DNA of 64,000 nucleotides from Lasiosphaeria ovina. Lineage: Eukaryota > Ascomycota > Sordariomycetes > Sordariales > Lasiosphaeriaceae. Below are positions 11,501 to 24,424 of this stretch, piece by piece. Each line of letters opens with the position of its first letter. Positions within the stretch are counted from its first letter, which is position 1. Under the pieces are notes generated by a model, which saw nothing but the letters and a program-made list of their open reading frames with translations, did no database searches and was not told the DNA's origin. Location: positions 3,968,001 to 4,032,000 of the forward strand of contig JAULSN010000002.1 in the NCBI GenBank assembly GCA_033439765.1, in the 5' to 3' direction. A program made the translations under genes and the position numbers.

Positions 11501-14500
11501 CATTTTGTCCAGACAACAATCGACCGGAACCCCACGCCCATCTGGCCTTGTTTCCATTATTAGCTGCCATCCCTGGCAAAGGGAGACAGGGGAAGACGGC
11601 GGAGACAGCCAGGGGGGGAGTGGCACAGCTGCCGGTTTGTGCTCCTGAAGGTTGCGTACCCTATGTATGTGCCACATTTCCTTTGGTCAGAAAGACTGGA
11701 GGGAAAAAGAAACATACAGAACTGTGCCCGCTGGGCCTTTGCGTGCCGGCGGATAACACAGTGCTTGGTACCAGGGCCGCTTCCTTCGCTTCCTTCCGAC
11801 TCTTCTCGTCGCCGAGGGCCGGAGAAGTAAATATGGGAGAGACCGCCGCGAGCGAGCAGACAGACGGGTCTAGGGGCCAGGGAGAGAGAAAACATAAGGG
11901 ACATTTATGTCTGTTGGCTGTCGCAGACCCAACGAAGACCGGGCGTTTTGTGTTCGTCTCTGTTCTCGTGCGCCTCTCCCCGGTTTGGGCCTGTTGTGTA
12001 TGAAGGTATTGTATGCTGCAATTATTCCGCACGTTCTTCCTCATTTCCAGACTTGGAGCCGTGCAACAGGCATGCTCCCTGTTCTCCATCGCGTCCGTCT
12101 CTCGGTTGACGTTTTGTGCTTCTCTGCATTGTATCGGACACCTCGAATTGCGCTGCCCAATGGGCTCTCCAAGAATAAAAATTAACAAGAGACATCGAGG
12201 CGGGTGCGGGATGTCCCTTGCACCCACGGGGAAATTCCCCGCCTGTGCGTTCGTCACCACACTGGCAGGCCATTGGCTGACGGTAGGCTCAGAGCGGACC
12301 CGGGTTCAGACGAGTGCCGAATGGCAGGAAAAAGGTAAAAGGGAGGATCCCTTATTAGTCTTTCTTTGACCTCCAACTCAGAATTTCACAAACCCATCTC
12401 TTGGATGGAGACTTCATCTCTCCCTTCCTGGGACTGCCCGACAACTCGTCATTTGTTTGTTTACAGCAACGGGTCACAAAAACAAACAACAAGACAGAGA
12501 AAAAAAACTTCAGCATTGCTCCGGCCAACTGGAGCAAAAAAATTGCAGACTTTGCGCAAATGGAAGCATATGCATAGTAGTCGACTTGGAGAAGATCTTG
12601 CCTTGAATAAAACATGTGGATATCCGGCGTCGGAAGTCGTCGTGCGTGCGTTGCAACCAAGGCACAGGCTCTGCTATCTGCCCATAGGCACAGCACAGCG
12701 GAGCAATCAATGTATTCGGACGGCGAACATAGCGCCATTGTCGACGGCCAAACGGCCGAACCAGCCCATTATCAGTTCCGGTGTGCTGGTATGCATGCTT
12801 GTGGTTAAGATCCAACTGCGCGAACGTGTAACCATCCCTCGTTGACTCTGGCCGGCGCTCTCATTCGTTCGTTGAGACTTGTCTGTCGATCTATCTATCT
12901 ATCTCAACCCGGCTTGTATGTCCTGCTCCCCTTGTGCAGCCCCTTCCTTCTATCCAGTGTAACTCGCCGGGAGGCGGGATAAGGCAGGCGCAGCAGCAGC
13001 ATCGTTCTTTTTCTTTCCAACTCCTATCGTGGGGATTGAAGCTGTTCTCGTCTTCGGCCGCTAAGAGATGGTCTCGCCGCCACCCAGCATCCAGCCCTGT
13101 CCCCCCTCTCTGAGCCTGGCCAGTGCATATTTATGTCGAGGCATCAGACGTGAAACATCAAACCTAAAACATATGCCCATAGATTGGCTGCCCCCTCGGG
13201 AATAACCAGCTTCATGGGACAGGAAAGACGGTCGGTTCTGCTGTCAGATTCCAGCCACATATCATGCTATGGCTACACAGACAGGCGGACCTTGAAAGGG
13301 GTCGGAAACGCAGGCACCCTTCATTCTACGGCGAGAAAAAAACCTCTTTCGTGCCCTCGTACCTGAGAAACCACCCCGCCTGCTGTTCTGGCGTTTTGCT
13401 CTTCGGCAATACTTGTGAAGTCCCCGGATGCTCCATCGGCCGTCGAATATTTCCAAGACCGCCCACCGTATGAGGTTGTCGAGAAGTAAGTAAATCGTCC
13501 AATAAACCAAAACAAACTCTTCGGTAATGTCCTCCATCAGGGCTGCCCGCTAGCACGCACATGTCAGAGAGGGGGTTTTGATCCGGTTTATTTTCTCGTG
13601 AAGCAAAGCAACCAACCATGGAGTAGGCCCGGCCCGAGATCTCCGGAGTTTCGGACCGAGACTCGTTCATGGACGGCCCCGGAGTGGATATCGTGTCGAC
13701 CGATATTTGCTGCGGCAAACGGGTCTGGTCTGGTCCTGTTTTCTTGGTGGTGCGTACTGTTCCTAGCCGTCCACCCGGGTCTTCATTCTCGCTGGCTATT
13801 CGGCAGGCTGTCCGAATCATAGATAACCCCCCCGTCCCCCTCCTTCTTCTTCCCGGCTTCGAGAGTCTGTAACAGAACGACGATAAGCATGGGAGCCGGT
13901 ATAGTCATCTAGAGTCTATGGGGGGGGAGGAACATAGAGCTTACCGGCCTGCTACTCCTTTACTGGACGGGCAGGTCAAAGGACCAAGCCAGGCAGCCCC
14001 AACCTGATAAGAGGGAGACAGTCAGGCAATTAATACATAGAAAAGAAAGGGGGCAGGCGGCGCTGACCGTAGATAAACACAGCCCACGCGAGCCTCCATG
14101 GTCTGATAAATGCTCATCGAGATGCAGCTTGGACTGGAACAGTGCCGTCTTAGCTGTCGATGTGTTAGCTACCGTCGACGATTCCCGCGACGTGACCACA
14201 GACATGGGATGTCAAACTGCACGGTCTCCCTTCCATTTCAGGCCGCAGAGCCTTGGATCACAGCCATGGTAATAATGCAAGCGCATTGTTTGCCACATAC
14301 CATCGTCATTGTCTTCACCCCTGGCACTGAAAGGGTTCCTGCCATGCGAAGCTCGTAGTCCGACGTAGATGCCCTCGTCTTCAAAGCCTTCCTTTCTCAT
14401 ACCTAGCACGCTCGACGCCCCAATGCTTCCGTCGTCTGACGTCGTACGCTCCCTCCAACGGGGTTAGTGACGACGGTTGGCATTGCAATATATGCGTCGT

Positions 14501-16090
14501 TCACGGCACGAACAGACCAAATCCACCCAAGCTCAGAATTCCCGCCGAGAGTCCTCGTCTTATAATGAAAGAACCAGTCCATTCTTTCCACTTGTTGTTA
14601 TTTGTTCGTTTTTGTCTCTCAGTTCAAAGATCACGGAGCGAGCGATCGAGCATTGCCATGAAACAGGCTTATGTATGAAGGCGGGGAAGCCGTTGTCGAG
14701 TGGTCTGGTTGGACGAGAGAGGGAGAAGAGGTCCCATGTCGACCATACACAGCAGCAGCATGAAGCAACCCAGAAACAGGGCAGCACGTTTGATTGGCGC
14801 AATGCTGCGTTTGGTATACGGAACAACCTAAACACAGCATCACCCCCCTCCCGCCCTAAAACCCTGTCGGTCCGGAGAAAAGGTGTCGGTACATAGATTA
14901 TCTAGTGTCGGTAGGACCGCCTAGCTGGCCACTCACAGTGAGCTACAGGAGCAGAGTCGGGATCTTTCCGTGTGTGCTCTGGTCTGGCGGTTATGCAAGA
15001 AACATACAAAAGCAAGGTTGGATTCTGACCCCTATTTACATACCCCTAGTGGTGATTCACCAACTCCTAAAAAGGTAATCAGTTTCGAGTCGGGATCCAG
15101 ATTCAGGAGGGTCCCAAAAGAGTGCATTTGTATCTGACACTGTATGCCGCAGTAAAACTTCAGCAGTTTACGGAATACTGATACTGAAACTGTGACACTA
15201 ATTCTTCACCCCCAAGTATAAGCCATTTTAATATGATAAATCCAACGTTGTGGAAGTCGCTTCTCGATAGAGTTGACGAATACCCCCTCTCAAAAACCCT
15301 CTATCAGATGTCTCTGTACAAAATGTCATAAAGGTTTATTATCAAAATAGCATTATGATTATACCCGTTACCAAAAGCCCGTCTGCCCCGCTTGGCTGGT
15401 GATATCTAGCTAGAAGGGGACTGGACGATCGTGCCATGTATATAAATCATACATCCTTCCTTGTAAGCCGGCCTTTCTAACCCAAAAGAAGGAAAAAAAT
15501 AAAGATCACAAGTCATGAGCCTTTCCTTCCTACCAGTGCCGATTCAATCTGCTTCCAATCCTATCATCCCATAATCATACAATCCTAGCCGTATCAGACA
15601 AAGACGGCGCCATGTTGATTTCCTGGCGCATGACTCGTACAACTCGCTCGGAAACCCCCTATGCCATATTACTGTAGCCCTAGCAATCCCACACCGTCCA
15701 TACATCATGACGTAAGATGGTATATAAGGCGTAATTATAAATCCGGACCATCGGGATATGCCTCGTTGCCATATCTATTCCATTCCACACCGTTGACGAC
15801 AGTTAACCGTGCTTCTATTGTGGGTAGTTCATGATCATCAATGATATGCGAGATCCACCTTGCCTGGAGCTCTTTGCGGCCATGCCCGGACGCCAAGCCA
15901 AAACCGGGAGTTGAAAAATGCTGAGAAAAAATGGAACCTCTCCAAGTGATTAAGTTCGCCAGGGTCGAGTTATCTGACGATGCGGGATAGAAAGTGTGCC
16001 ACACTTGTATGCACCTGCTAGAATATAGATCAAATGCTGAAAATATCAAGGAGAGAAGAGAAGAGTAAGATGGCGACCAAGATCGGCTGC
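8548..16090. other. 7.5 kb stretch without a recognisable gene
   Basis: It lies upstream of the membrane-protein gene and downstream of the AT-hook gene, both on the - strand. Frames here (the longest is 289 codons at 11134-12003 on +) overlap equally open antisense frames, are rich in rare residue mixtures and show no domain. Short repeats include (GTGGCC)n near 9754-9770, a GGATGACG duplication near 9031-9050 and (CTAT)n near 12890-12905. I find no tRNA, 5S rRNA or transposon coding sequence. The region could hold long untranslated leaders, enhancer-like elements or non-coding transcripts. The sequence alone does not show which. Confidence 0.55.
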
Positions 16091-17247
16091 CTAATTAACG
16101 AGAGCTGCGTGACTTCCTTGTCTTGCCTGCTCCAAGGTTGCTGCGGCTGTGTCTCTGGCATGTGTTGCTGTTCCGAGAGGCGGTGGATGCGGACTCCGTG
16201 GCGGTGGCAGTGGAGAGTTGATCGGCGGCAGCTGAGGCTCCCGAGGGACAGGACCAGAAATGCGCTCTTGTTCCTGGCGAGTGGCCTGTTCTCGCCAGTC
16301 ATGGTATTCCACACCACCCGGCCTTGATATACCTGGTTCTGAACTCGGTGCTCCTTGGACCCCTGGTGGAGGGGATTGTAGAAGCGCTTGGTTGTCACCC
16401 GCTGACTGGCGTCCCTTCCTCTTCTGCTTCGAGTCTGGCAGGCTCGGCGACGAAGCTGGATATAGTAGATAGACGCCTGCGCCAGTACCCGTGCCGGCAC
16501 CCGGACCGGGACTGCGGGGTTGGGGCGCAATCGTTGGTCCCGGAGACGGGGCAATGGGGGCCGGAGAGATGGGCTGGTACGCTATCATTTGCGGGGCAGC
16601 CTGGCGCGCCAAAACCTCGGACTTCGGGGGCCGTCCGCGCCTGCGACCGGTGGGAGCCGCGTTTAGCACGGACCCGGGGGTTGGCGGTAAGGTGGCAGGG
16701 GCGTAGCCGTTCGGCCGTGGCTGGATATTGACTGGCTGTCTTGGACTGGTGGGCTGCATGCCCAAATTTCGCGGGACTGAGTAAGGGACCGTGTCTCCGA
16801 GCAACGGGTGGAGGGCCGCGAGCTTTTTGGGAATGTGGTCGCCAATGTCCCCGAGAGATCTGCGCTTCAGGGGTTGGATGGCCGGAGGCTGAATTGGCGT
16901 GCTGAACATGTTCTCGGCAGCGCGAAGACACTGGTTCATGTTGCGGCCTGCCAACGCTCTATTAGGAGTGGCCCAGTGGATTTGGATGTTGAAAATGGGG
17001 GGAGACATACCGCCAGGAAGCTGCATCGACATCCAGTCTGGCTGGATTCCATGGAGTTTGATGAAGTCCACGAGAATGCCCACGTCCATGTGGCTGGCCT
17101 TGATCATCTCGGCGAGGACGAAGCGCTGATGAGAGCGAGCACGGGTTAGGAATGCGCGGGGCAGAAAATGGGGGCTGGGTCGGGCCAGACGAGGGACCAG
17201 GGTGCTGGACATACCTTCTCGATATCAGTAAAGGACGACTCCATCAT
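16091..17247 (-). CDS. AT-hook protein with conserved N-terminal segment, three exons
   Basis: Exons 17247-17215, 17125-17011 and 16947-16091 give 334 residues. Donors are GTATGT at both introns. Exon 1 encodes only MMESSFTDIEK. Intron 2 (63 bases) removes an open stretch and joins MQLPG to GRNMNQCLRAAENMF. The first ~65 residues look structured (EKRFVLAEMIKASHMDVGIL, then FIKLHGIQPDW). The rest is Pro-rich and disordered, with one clear AT-hook, GRRRGRPPK, at about 150-158 and a second basic patch, KQKRKGR. AT-hooks bind the minor groove of A/T-rich DNA, so a nuclear chromatin or regulatory role is likely. The specific target and pathway are unknown. The gene is isolated: 7.5 kb of non-coding DNA lies on one side and 4.2 kb on the other. 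Confidence 0.75.
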
Positions 17248-20200
17248 GAGCCTCAGTTTCCCTTGCCGTCGTGGGAGAAAAGGCGGCGATGGGAGGAAGT
17301 AGTGCGTGGGCCGTTTGGATAGTCATTTGACAGGCACAAAAAAAAACGACAGATCACTCATGTAAAAAGGGGCGAGAGAAGAAAGAGGCCGCTCGTGATC
17401 AAGAAACCCCGTCACAGTAGTGGCGAAGCGTATCCGTTATTTATGAGCCAGAGGGGGAAGCAGTTTGCCGGTCCACAGGGCGCGCTGGCCTGCGCCCAGG
17501 TTCAAGCTGTGTCTAGAATCAAACGAGTGTCGACGATTGCTCAAGGTGAGACGGTCATGGTAGAAGGGTCCCCGGGAACAAGAGTACACATCCGGGGCCA
17601 CCTCAGGATGCTTGCAGGGCCCGGATTTGAGTGGTGGACAAGCAATGGGGGGGAGGCGGCAAAGAAGAGACGCGAGCTGTGGAAGCGCGCGTCTTTGGTT
17701 TTGCGGAGAGGAAGCCGAAGGGGCCCAAGTCCAACCTTGCTAGCAGCAAGCCCGCCCGTAACTAGCGAGCCGTGGGTGCCACAACGGGGGGGCCGGCCTG
17801 GCCCCGGGTCTCTCAAACCTCCCCCTTGTTGCTTGTCCCCTGCTGGCTTTTGTTTCGTTTCTTCCGCTTGGCCTGGCAGTGGCTTGTTTCTTCGGCAGGC
17901 CTGGGATGGGGGATCTGATGTGCCCTGGTCTGCTTGGCCGCCCGAAGATCAATGTTCCGTGTCGCGCAGCTGCGCAGCCCAACAATTGCCAGGATGAGCC
18001 GTGAGGGTTGCAGCTGCAGCCCGATCAAGTGACTGTCGAGGTGGTAGTGCGCGGCCAGATCGGGTTGTGGTGGTGTGCTGGATGTCTAGGTAAGGTGTGC
18101 ATGTGTGGACTCGACCCGTTCGCCAACGGAAAGAGAGATGAGAAAAAAATAAAATGCAGATGGGCAAGGGAGCGAGCGTCGATCGACGAGCGACGAGCGA
18201 CAAGCAAACGGACGCTCTCAAACACACACCTAGGACAGCTAGGCGCCCGATCCGCTCCAAGCGAGGGAGCGCCAGCAAGCAGCAGCTACCACAAAAACCA
18301 AATGTCTCTCTTTTTGGAGAAAAAAATTGGTAGGCAAAGCTCCAAGCGGCAGCTCGGGCGGCAGCTGATCGGGTATGTACCGTATACAGTACAGTAAGTA
18401 CTGAATGTATGTTCCTCGGTAGCTCATCAGCTCCTCAAGGTCCTGTCGTTTGAGTGAAGAGCTAGCTGCACGTTCCTCCAAAGGACAGGACCTGAGGAAA
18501 GGCAATCGATGGATGCTTACCAGTCTGCGATCCTCGAGCTGGGAGAACCATCTGGCATATTGCTGACCTTGCTCCCGTCCCGCTCGTCGCTCCTGCCCAG
18601 CGATGCCTAGGCGGCCTGTTCTGGGCAGGAAGACACTGCCAGTGGTGGACACTGGACCGGAGGAGTGCCAGCCCTCGAGGTTCCTTCCCAAACTGGGCAC
18701 GTCAGGTTCGGAGGCATGTTGCAGGTGCCAGGTACTTGCGGGTTCGTACTTTGCACCACCGACGCACTCATCTCCTCAGCAGTCCAGGTGCCGCTGATGA
18801 CCACTGCCAGCGCTGGAGCGAATGCACGAGTACCTCATAGCATGCAGGCCTGCTCGATTCTTTGATTGATGAATGGACGGGCCATCTGCACGTCGCTTTG
18901 AGGTGCAGATGCACATGTGACCCTCCCCCCTCTCTCGCTGCCATGATAGGATGCAGTTGTCTGGGGAAGGTGCCCTCTGGCGAGGCCCTCAGAGAGTCCA
19001 AATCTGACAGCCGCTTTCGGAAAGCCAGCGGTGGGCAAAGGAAGGATCGACTTTAGACGGCGGTCAAATCCCCTCGCCCAATGCCCGCGATTGAGCCGCT
19101 GCCATGTCGGACAGAGGGCTCTCACTATCAATGTAGCTTTCTGAGTCTGGTCGACGAGTCTCGAATCATTTTCAAAGGGCTCGGTCCAATCGGGCCCTTG
19201 CGTCGTCTGGTGTCGAGTGTCCCCACCTCTGCGAAGGTGGGAAGGCCCGTTTTGGCGGCCATTGGTTGCGTCGCCGAGCGCTCTCGCCAATGGCGTTGTT
19301 CAACAGGGCATTTCTTCTTTCCTCAAAGACCGCTGGCAAAGAGCCGCATCGCGTTTGCGAAGTGGGACGACATGTCGGCAGTGGCCTGCGAATGGCCGGC
19401 GACACTTCTCATCGAAGCTTTGATGCGATTCTGATGTTGCTCGACAGCAAAGCGCGCCTTCTGGCTCTCCTCATGGCGTCCACAGAGGCCCTTTAAGTAC
19501 TTTGGGCTCCCGGGCGCTTCTCCACCATACATGCTGCACGATGAGCTGGCAGCGGCAAGCGGATGGCATGGCGGTGGACTTTTCCAAGGCTCTTGCAGGT
19601 TACCAGCTATATAAAGGCCTGTCTTGGGCTTGCAAAGAACGCCTTCGTGGCCTGAAGCTGCCCACGTCGTTTCTGTCGCTGCCGCGATGCAGGGCAAGCA
19701 TCGCTTTCGGTTCCATCTCCGGGCGGGCTACGCCAATCTGGGTTGAAGCGTTGGGCATCATCGCTGCACACAGGACAGCCGTGCAACCACACGGACGTCG
19801 GGTTTCAAGTAACAATAAGGCAGGTGTGCTGTTGGTCTTCACACAGGGCTTCAATTGCATGGTTCCATTTCTTGTTAGCATCAGGAGGCCGTGTCCATCA
19901 TTTGCTTGACCCCAGACTTCGCCTACACCATTGAACGGCAGGAAGTTGCATTACCAACTCGCGCGAATTGTGTACTTTGCAAACAACCTCCAGAGGCCTT
20001 ATCGGTGACTTGTTTGTTGCCTGGGTTTTGTAACTGCAATCCAATTCATCAATCGCCGTTAAAAGGGAGCTTTAGGGAGGTGAGAAGCCTCACTACATTC
20101 CGTGGAGGATCTCCATGTTGAATGTTGGAACGATCAGTACCTCTCTATACAGAACCCCAAACCCCATCTATCGGCCCCAAAATGCCTAATAATCCGCAAA

Positions 20201-21454
20201 CTAGATTGCAGAAGGTAGTTGCGGGCTTTTACTCGGCCATTGGATTATACAACAACGACTCACAAGGCGGTCGAAGGCTGTCCTAGGATAACACTACTCC
20301 CTGTTGGATGGGATACCTACCCTCGGCACATGGGTGACCAGGCGACAGAGTGCCGGAATACGGAATACGCATATGCCAGATGTGGCCCCCGGTAGACTCG
20401 ACACACCGACTCGACAGCACGACGACATGCTGGCTTTACTGCGAGGGCTCTGGGCTGATGCACGGTGAAGATGGAAATTGGGTGAGGAAAGCCGGGCTAT
20501 CAACAGGGACATCGACGCTCTCGCTTCATGTCGAATAAGGGGTATTACTCCGTATATAAACGGCCAATCGGACAATCCAGTCTAGCCTTACCAGCATTAG
20601 CTCACTCTCTTGCCATTCTGGGAGGCGAGTATGGAATGCAGAGCAATAAACTCAACCGACCGGAATTCCCTTGTCAAACTGGTGATGTGGGCATAGAGAA
20701 GTTAAGCTTTTGGAGAACAAAGAAAACACAACCTATTAGTCTGAAAATCTGGAGAGCTATTGGAGGAAAGCGAAAAGAACTGGGGGCCAAATCTGCACTG
20801 AACCTAGTCGATGCGCCGGGTTTGGGGCGCCTGTAGGGGCGGAACATAGTCGGGCCGGCGCAGAAAAGGTTCAATCCAATTCATGCTCGGCTCCACCCCA
20901 TGTGCAGACCACCCTGTCGCAGAGGCCTGGAGACGGCATCTTCTCGACTGCCCTGTGCAATTGACAGCCGAATAGCGTAGTGAAATCGCACTCACGCTGC
21001 CGTGAACAGCGAGGTTGTGCTGGAACACTCCTTCCCCGTGATTCAAGAGTGCAGGCGTTTTTTTGTCTGTTCTAGCCCCGCAGCTTGGTCCCAGCTGTGC
21101 GCAATGTCACAACATCACGGCGAGGACGCAGAATAGCTTCCTGGCCTGGGATTCCTCATCTCTTTGCTGCCGCCTCGAAGGTCCCCGTCCCCAAATAACG
21201 AACACCTCACCTCACCCCATCCGTTCTTCTACCTCTCCATATCTCGACCTCCCGCACCTCGACCCCCTTTTTCGCACAGAAAACACCTCCCACATGGGCT
21301 CTGCACATAGCGACGTCGATTTTAACCTTCTGCACTCCCGTTATCGGCTGGGCTCGCCGCTTGCCATTTTCTTTCAGTCATAGCGCGGCGGCAACACTAC
21401 CCCGGCGAGTCTTTGTCCGTCGGCGTGCTTGGCGCACACCACACCTCGGCCACG
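17248..21454. promoter_or_regulatory. 4.2 kb divergent non-coding region between the AT-hook gene and SET2
   Basis: No frame here is convincing on either strand. Just before SET2, bases 21180-21290 are strongly C/T-rich, as is usual at fungal transcription starts. A CTTTCAG at 21371-21377 could be the 3' end of a leader intron. Short inverted words such as GTACCGTATACAGTAC occur near 18377-18392. I see no RNA gene. Confidence 0.55.
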
Positions 21455-24424
21455 ATGGACGAAGACGGCCGCGCCCAGAGCACTGTCGGAGGCATTAAAT
21501 CGGAGGAGAGGCTCAAGACCAACGGTGTCAAACAGAAGAAGGACGACACCAGTCTTACGGCCACACCCAACGATTCCAAGATCAACTCGAGAGTTTCCAG
21601 CATGTCGCCCGACGATGCAAAGTCTGCCAGCGGCAGCGCGTCCACCCCCGAAATTGGCACCGCGCCAAAGCTGTCGCGCAAGTCTTCTCAAAAGACGACC
21701 AGAACTCTGCCTCCCCTTTACGGCAACATCCCAGACGTGACAAACGACGCGTGCACGACATTCCAAGTGATACCCGATTGTATCTGGGGCACCCGCCACA
21801 TGGGATCGTCAGAACACGATGCGTTGGACTGTGACTGTGCTGAAGATTGGCGTAAGTTTGCTCCTTCCCAGCACCTGGTCTCTGGCCAGACTGCTCCTAA
21901 CACGGCCCGTACTTGCAGGCAATGACCAGAACCACGCTTGCGGGGAGGACTCGGACTGCATAAACCGGGCCACCAAGATGGAATGCGTCGACCGCGAATG
22001 CAATTGCGGGAATGGTTGCCAGAATCAGCGGTTTCAGCGCAAGCAGTATGCCGATGTCTCGGTCATCAAGACGGATAAGAAGGGCTTTGGTCTCCGGGCG
22101 AATGTCGATCTCCAACCCCACGACTTTGTGTTTGAGTATATCGGCGAAGTCATCAACGAAGCAAATTTTCATCGGCGTATGCGAGCATACGACGACGAGG
22201 GAATCAAGCACTTCTATTTCATGTCCCTGACCAAGAGCGAGTTTGTCGACGCTACCAAGAAGGGCAACCTGGGCAGATTCTGCAACCACTCGTGTAACCC
22301 GAACTGCTATGTCGACAAGTGGGTGGTTGGCGAGAAGCTGCGCATGGGGATATTTGCGTTGCATCCCATCCGGGCCGGCGAGGAGCTCGTCTTCAACTAC
22401 AATGTCGACCGCTACGGTGCCGATCCCCAGCCATGCTATTGCGGTGAGCCGAATTGCGTGGGCTTCATCGGTGGCAAGACGCAGACGGAGCGCGCAACCA
22501 AGCTTGCCCAGGCGACCATTGAAGCGCTCGGCATCGACGACGGTGATAACTGGGATACTGCGGTTGCCAAGAAACCCCGCAAGAAGAAGGCGACCGAGGA
22601 CGATGAAGACTTCGTCAACAGCATCCAGCCCCGCCTCCTCGACGAGGAGAGCGTTAACAAAGTCATGGCTACTCTCATGCAGTGCAAGGAGAAGTGGATT
22701 GCGGTCAAGCTGCTTGCCCGTCTTCAGGCTGCCGACGATGACCATCTTCGCCATAGGGTGGTGAAAATGCACGGCTACCAGATCCTGAAGACTGCACTCA
22801 ACACCTTCAAGGACGACAATAATGTCGTTCTGCAGATTCTTGACATATTGTACAAGCTGCCCCGCATAACCAAGAACAAAATCTCCGACTCGAATATAGA
22901 GGCAACCATCCAGGGTCTTGCGTCTTCAGACCACCAAGATGTCGCCTTCGAATCCAAGAGGTTGCTTGACGAATGGAGCAAACTGGAGACGGCATATCGC
23001 ATCCCCCGCAAAAAGGCCGACTCGACAGCTCCTGTGACAATAAATTCCTTTGAGGAGGAGCGCCGAAACATGGACCGCGAAGAGATATCAAAGCCTGTCA
23101 ACCACTTCGCCAACATGGTGGTTCCCACCGGGCCACGGAGCACCATTCCTCAGCGAAATGCGGGCTTCTTTAACGGCCAGCGACCGCCTCGGAAGCTGCC
23201 GACGAACTTGCCGCTGGGGTGGTTTGTTACGACGGACAAGAGCGGCCGGTACTATTTCTACGACAAGAGCGGCAATACAACATGGCAGCGTCCTACGGCC
23301 CCTGCAGTCGAAGTTCCTAAGGCGTCTTCTAAGGTCAACCAGGACCAGAAGACGCTGCAGGACATCATTGACAGTCTGACCAAGGAGCCGACGCCAAGAC
23401 ATTCGGCCAACCACACCCCACAACAAGCCAGCACTCCCGCGCCGGAATCTAAGAGGGAAAAGTGGCGTTCTCTTCCTGTCGAGAAGCAGATGAAGATTTA
23501 TGAGAACACGGCAAGTTCTTACACGGTTTCTTGGTCTAAGAATGTGCTAACCCGCCGCAGCTTTTCCCACATGTGAAGTACGTCATGGACAAATTCCACC
23601 ACAAACTGCCCAAAGACGACCTGAAGAAATTCGCACGGGAGGTGAACAAGAAGCTCGTTGCTTCCGATTATAAGAACCACCGTGTCGACGATCCGACCTC
23701 CATCACCCCCAAACAAGAGAAGAAGGTCAAGAAATACGTCTACAGTTTCTTTGAGAGGGCGTTGGTCAAGTACAAAGAGCATGAGAAGAAGAAGGCTTCT
23801 GAGGCCAGCGGCAAGATTACCGGTGCTGTTGCAGAATCGAAGCAGGACGAAGCACATAATGCGGCTTCAACTCCGCCAAAGAATGACGCCGCGCTATCGG
23901 ACGCCGAGGACGCTAGCACCCCCGACACTAGTCCGGACCGCAAGAGAAAGCGGGAGGACGACTTGGAATCGATGGGCGAGACCCCGTCCGAGACCCCATC
24001 GCTGAAACGTGTCAAAGAAGACGACAGCGGGATGCCGAGCCCCCCACCACCTCCACCCCCGCCTACCGATACCCCTATAACGGAGACGGATGAGGAGCGA
24101 TCCATGCGTGAGCAAGAGGAAGCACTCATGCGGGAGAACGAGGAGGCGCAGCGCCTAGAGGATGAAGCCGAACAGACGCACCGGCAAACTCACGATGGCA
24201 GTCTGGCGGTGAACGCACACGTGGGTCCCCGAGACCCAAAAGATAAGAAGAACGATGGTGGTGCCCACTCGTGTGGCCCAAGCGGTGAACTGGAAGTAAC
24301 CAATGGCTCCATGATGGATATTGATGTCGACGGGTTGACGGCCGCTGCGGGGGATAGCGACAATAACAACGACAACCCCCTTGAGCACAAGGAGGCCCAC
24401 AAGCAGGAGGTGCTGAGCCATTAA
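21455..24424 (+). CDS. SET2: Histone H3 lysine-36 methyltransferase SET2, three exons
   Basis: Exons 21455-21851, 21919-23510 and 23561-24424 give 950 residues. Order: disordered N-terminus; Cys-rich AWS (~126-170, CDCAEDWR to [12 protein letters not shown]); SET (~172-290) with the cofactor and catalytic motif [17 protein letters not shown] near 252-268 and ELVFNYN; post-SET ([10 protein letters not shown], ~305); a TFIIS/LEDGF-like helical segment (~400-480); WW domain (~560-590, [19 protein letters not shown]); and a C-terminal SRI domain (from ~664), which binds phosphorylated Pol II tail. SET2 methylates H3K36 during elongation. Every expected domain is present. Intron 1 splits the AWS. 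Intron 2 has a GC donor, and its removal restores the family motif [16 protein letters not shown] at the SRI boundary. The C-terminal ~200 residues are acidic and Pro-rich. Confidence 0.97.
23511..23560 (+). other. GC-AG intron in SET2
   Basis: The exon ends at ACG and the intron starts GCAAGT, which matches U1 well apart from the GC in place of GT. It ends CCGCCGCAG, with a GCTAAC branch-like word 12 bases before the acceptor. Length is 50 bases. The only nearby GT (23526) would leave 35 bases, which is too short. Joining at 23510/23561 gives the conserved residues of the SRI start. Confidence 0.8.

Noticed and set aside
11134..12003. 289-codon open frame on + inside the gene desert
   Set aside because: Equally long antisense frames overlap it, residue content is erratic (runs of rare Trp/Cys/His), and there is no domain, splice pattern or codon bias like that of real neighbours.
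21897..22772. 291-codon antisense frame across SET2
   Set aside because: It is a shadow of strong GC3 codon bias in SET2. The sense strand carries all the expected domains.
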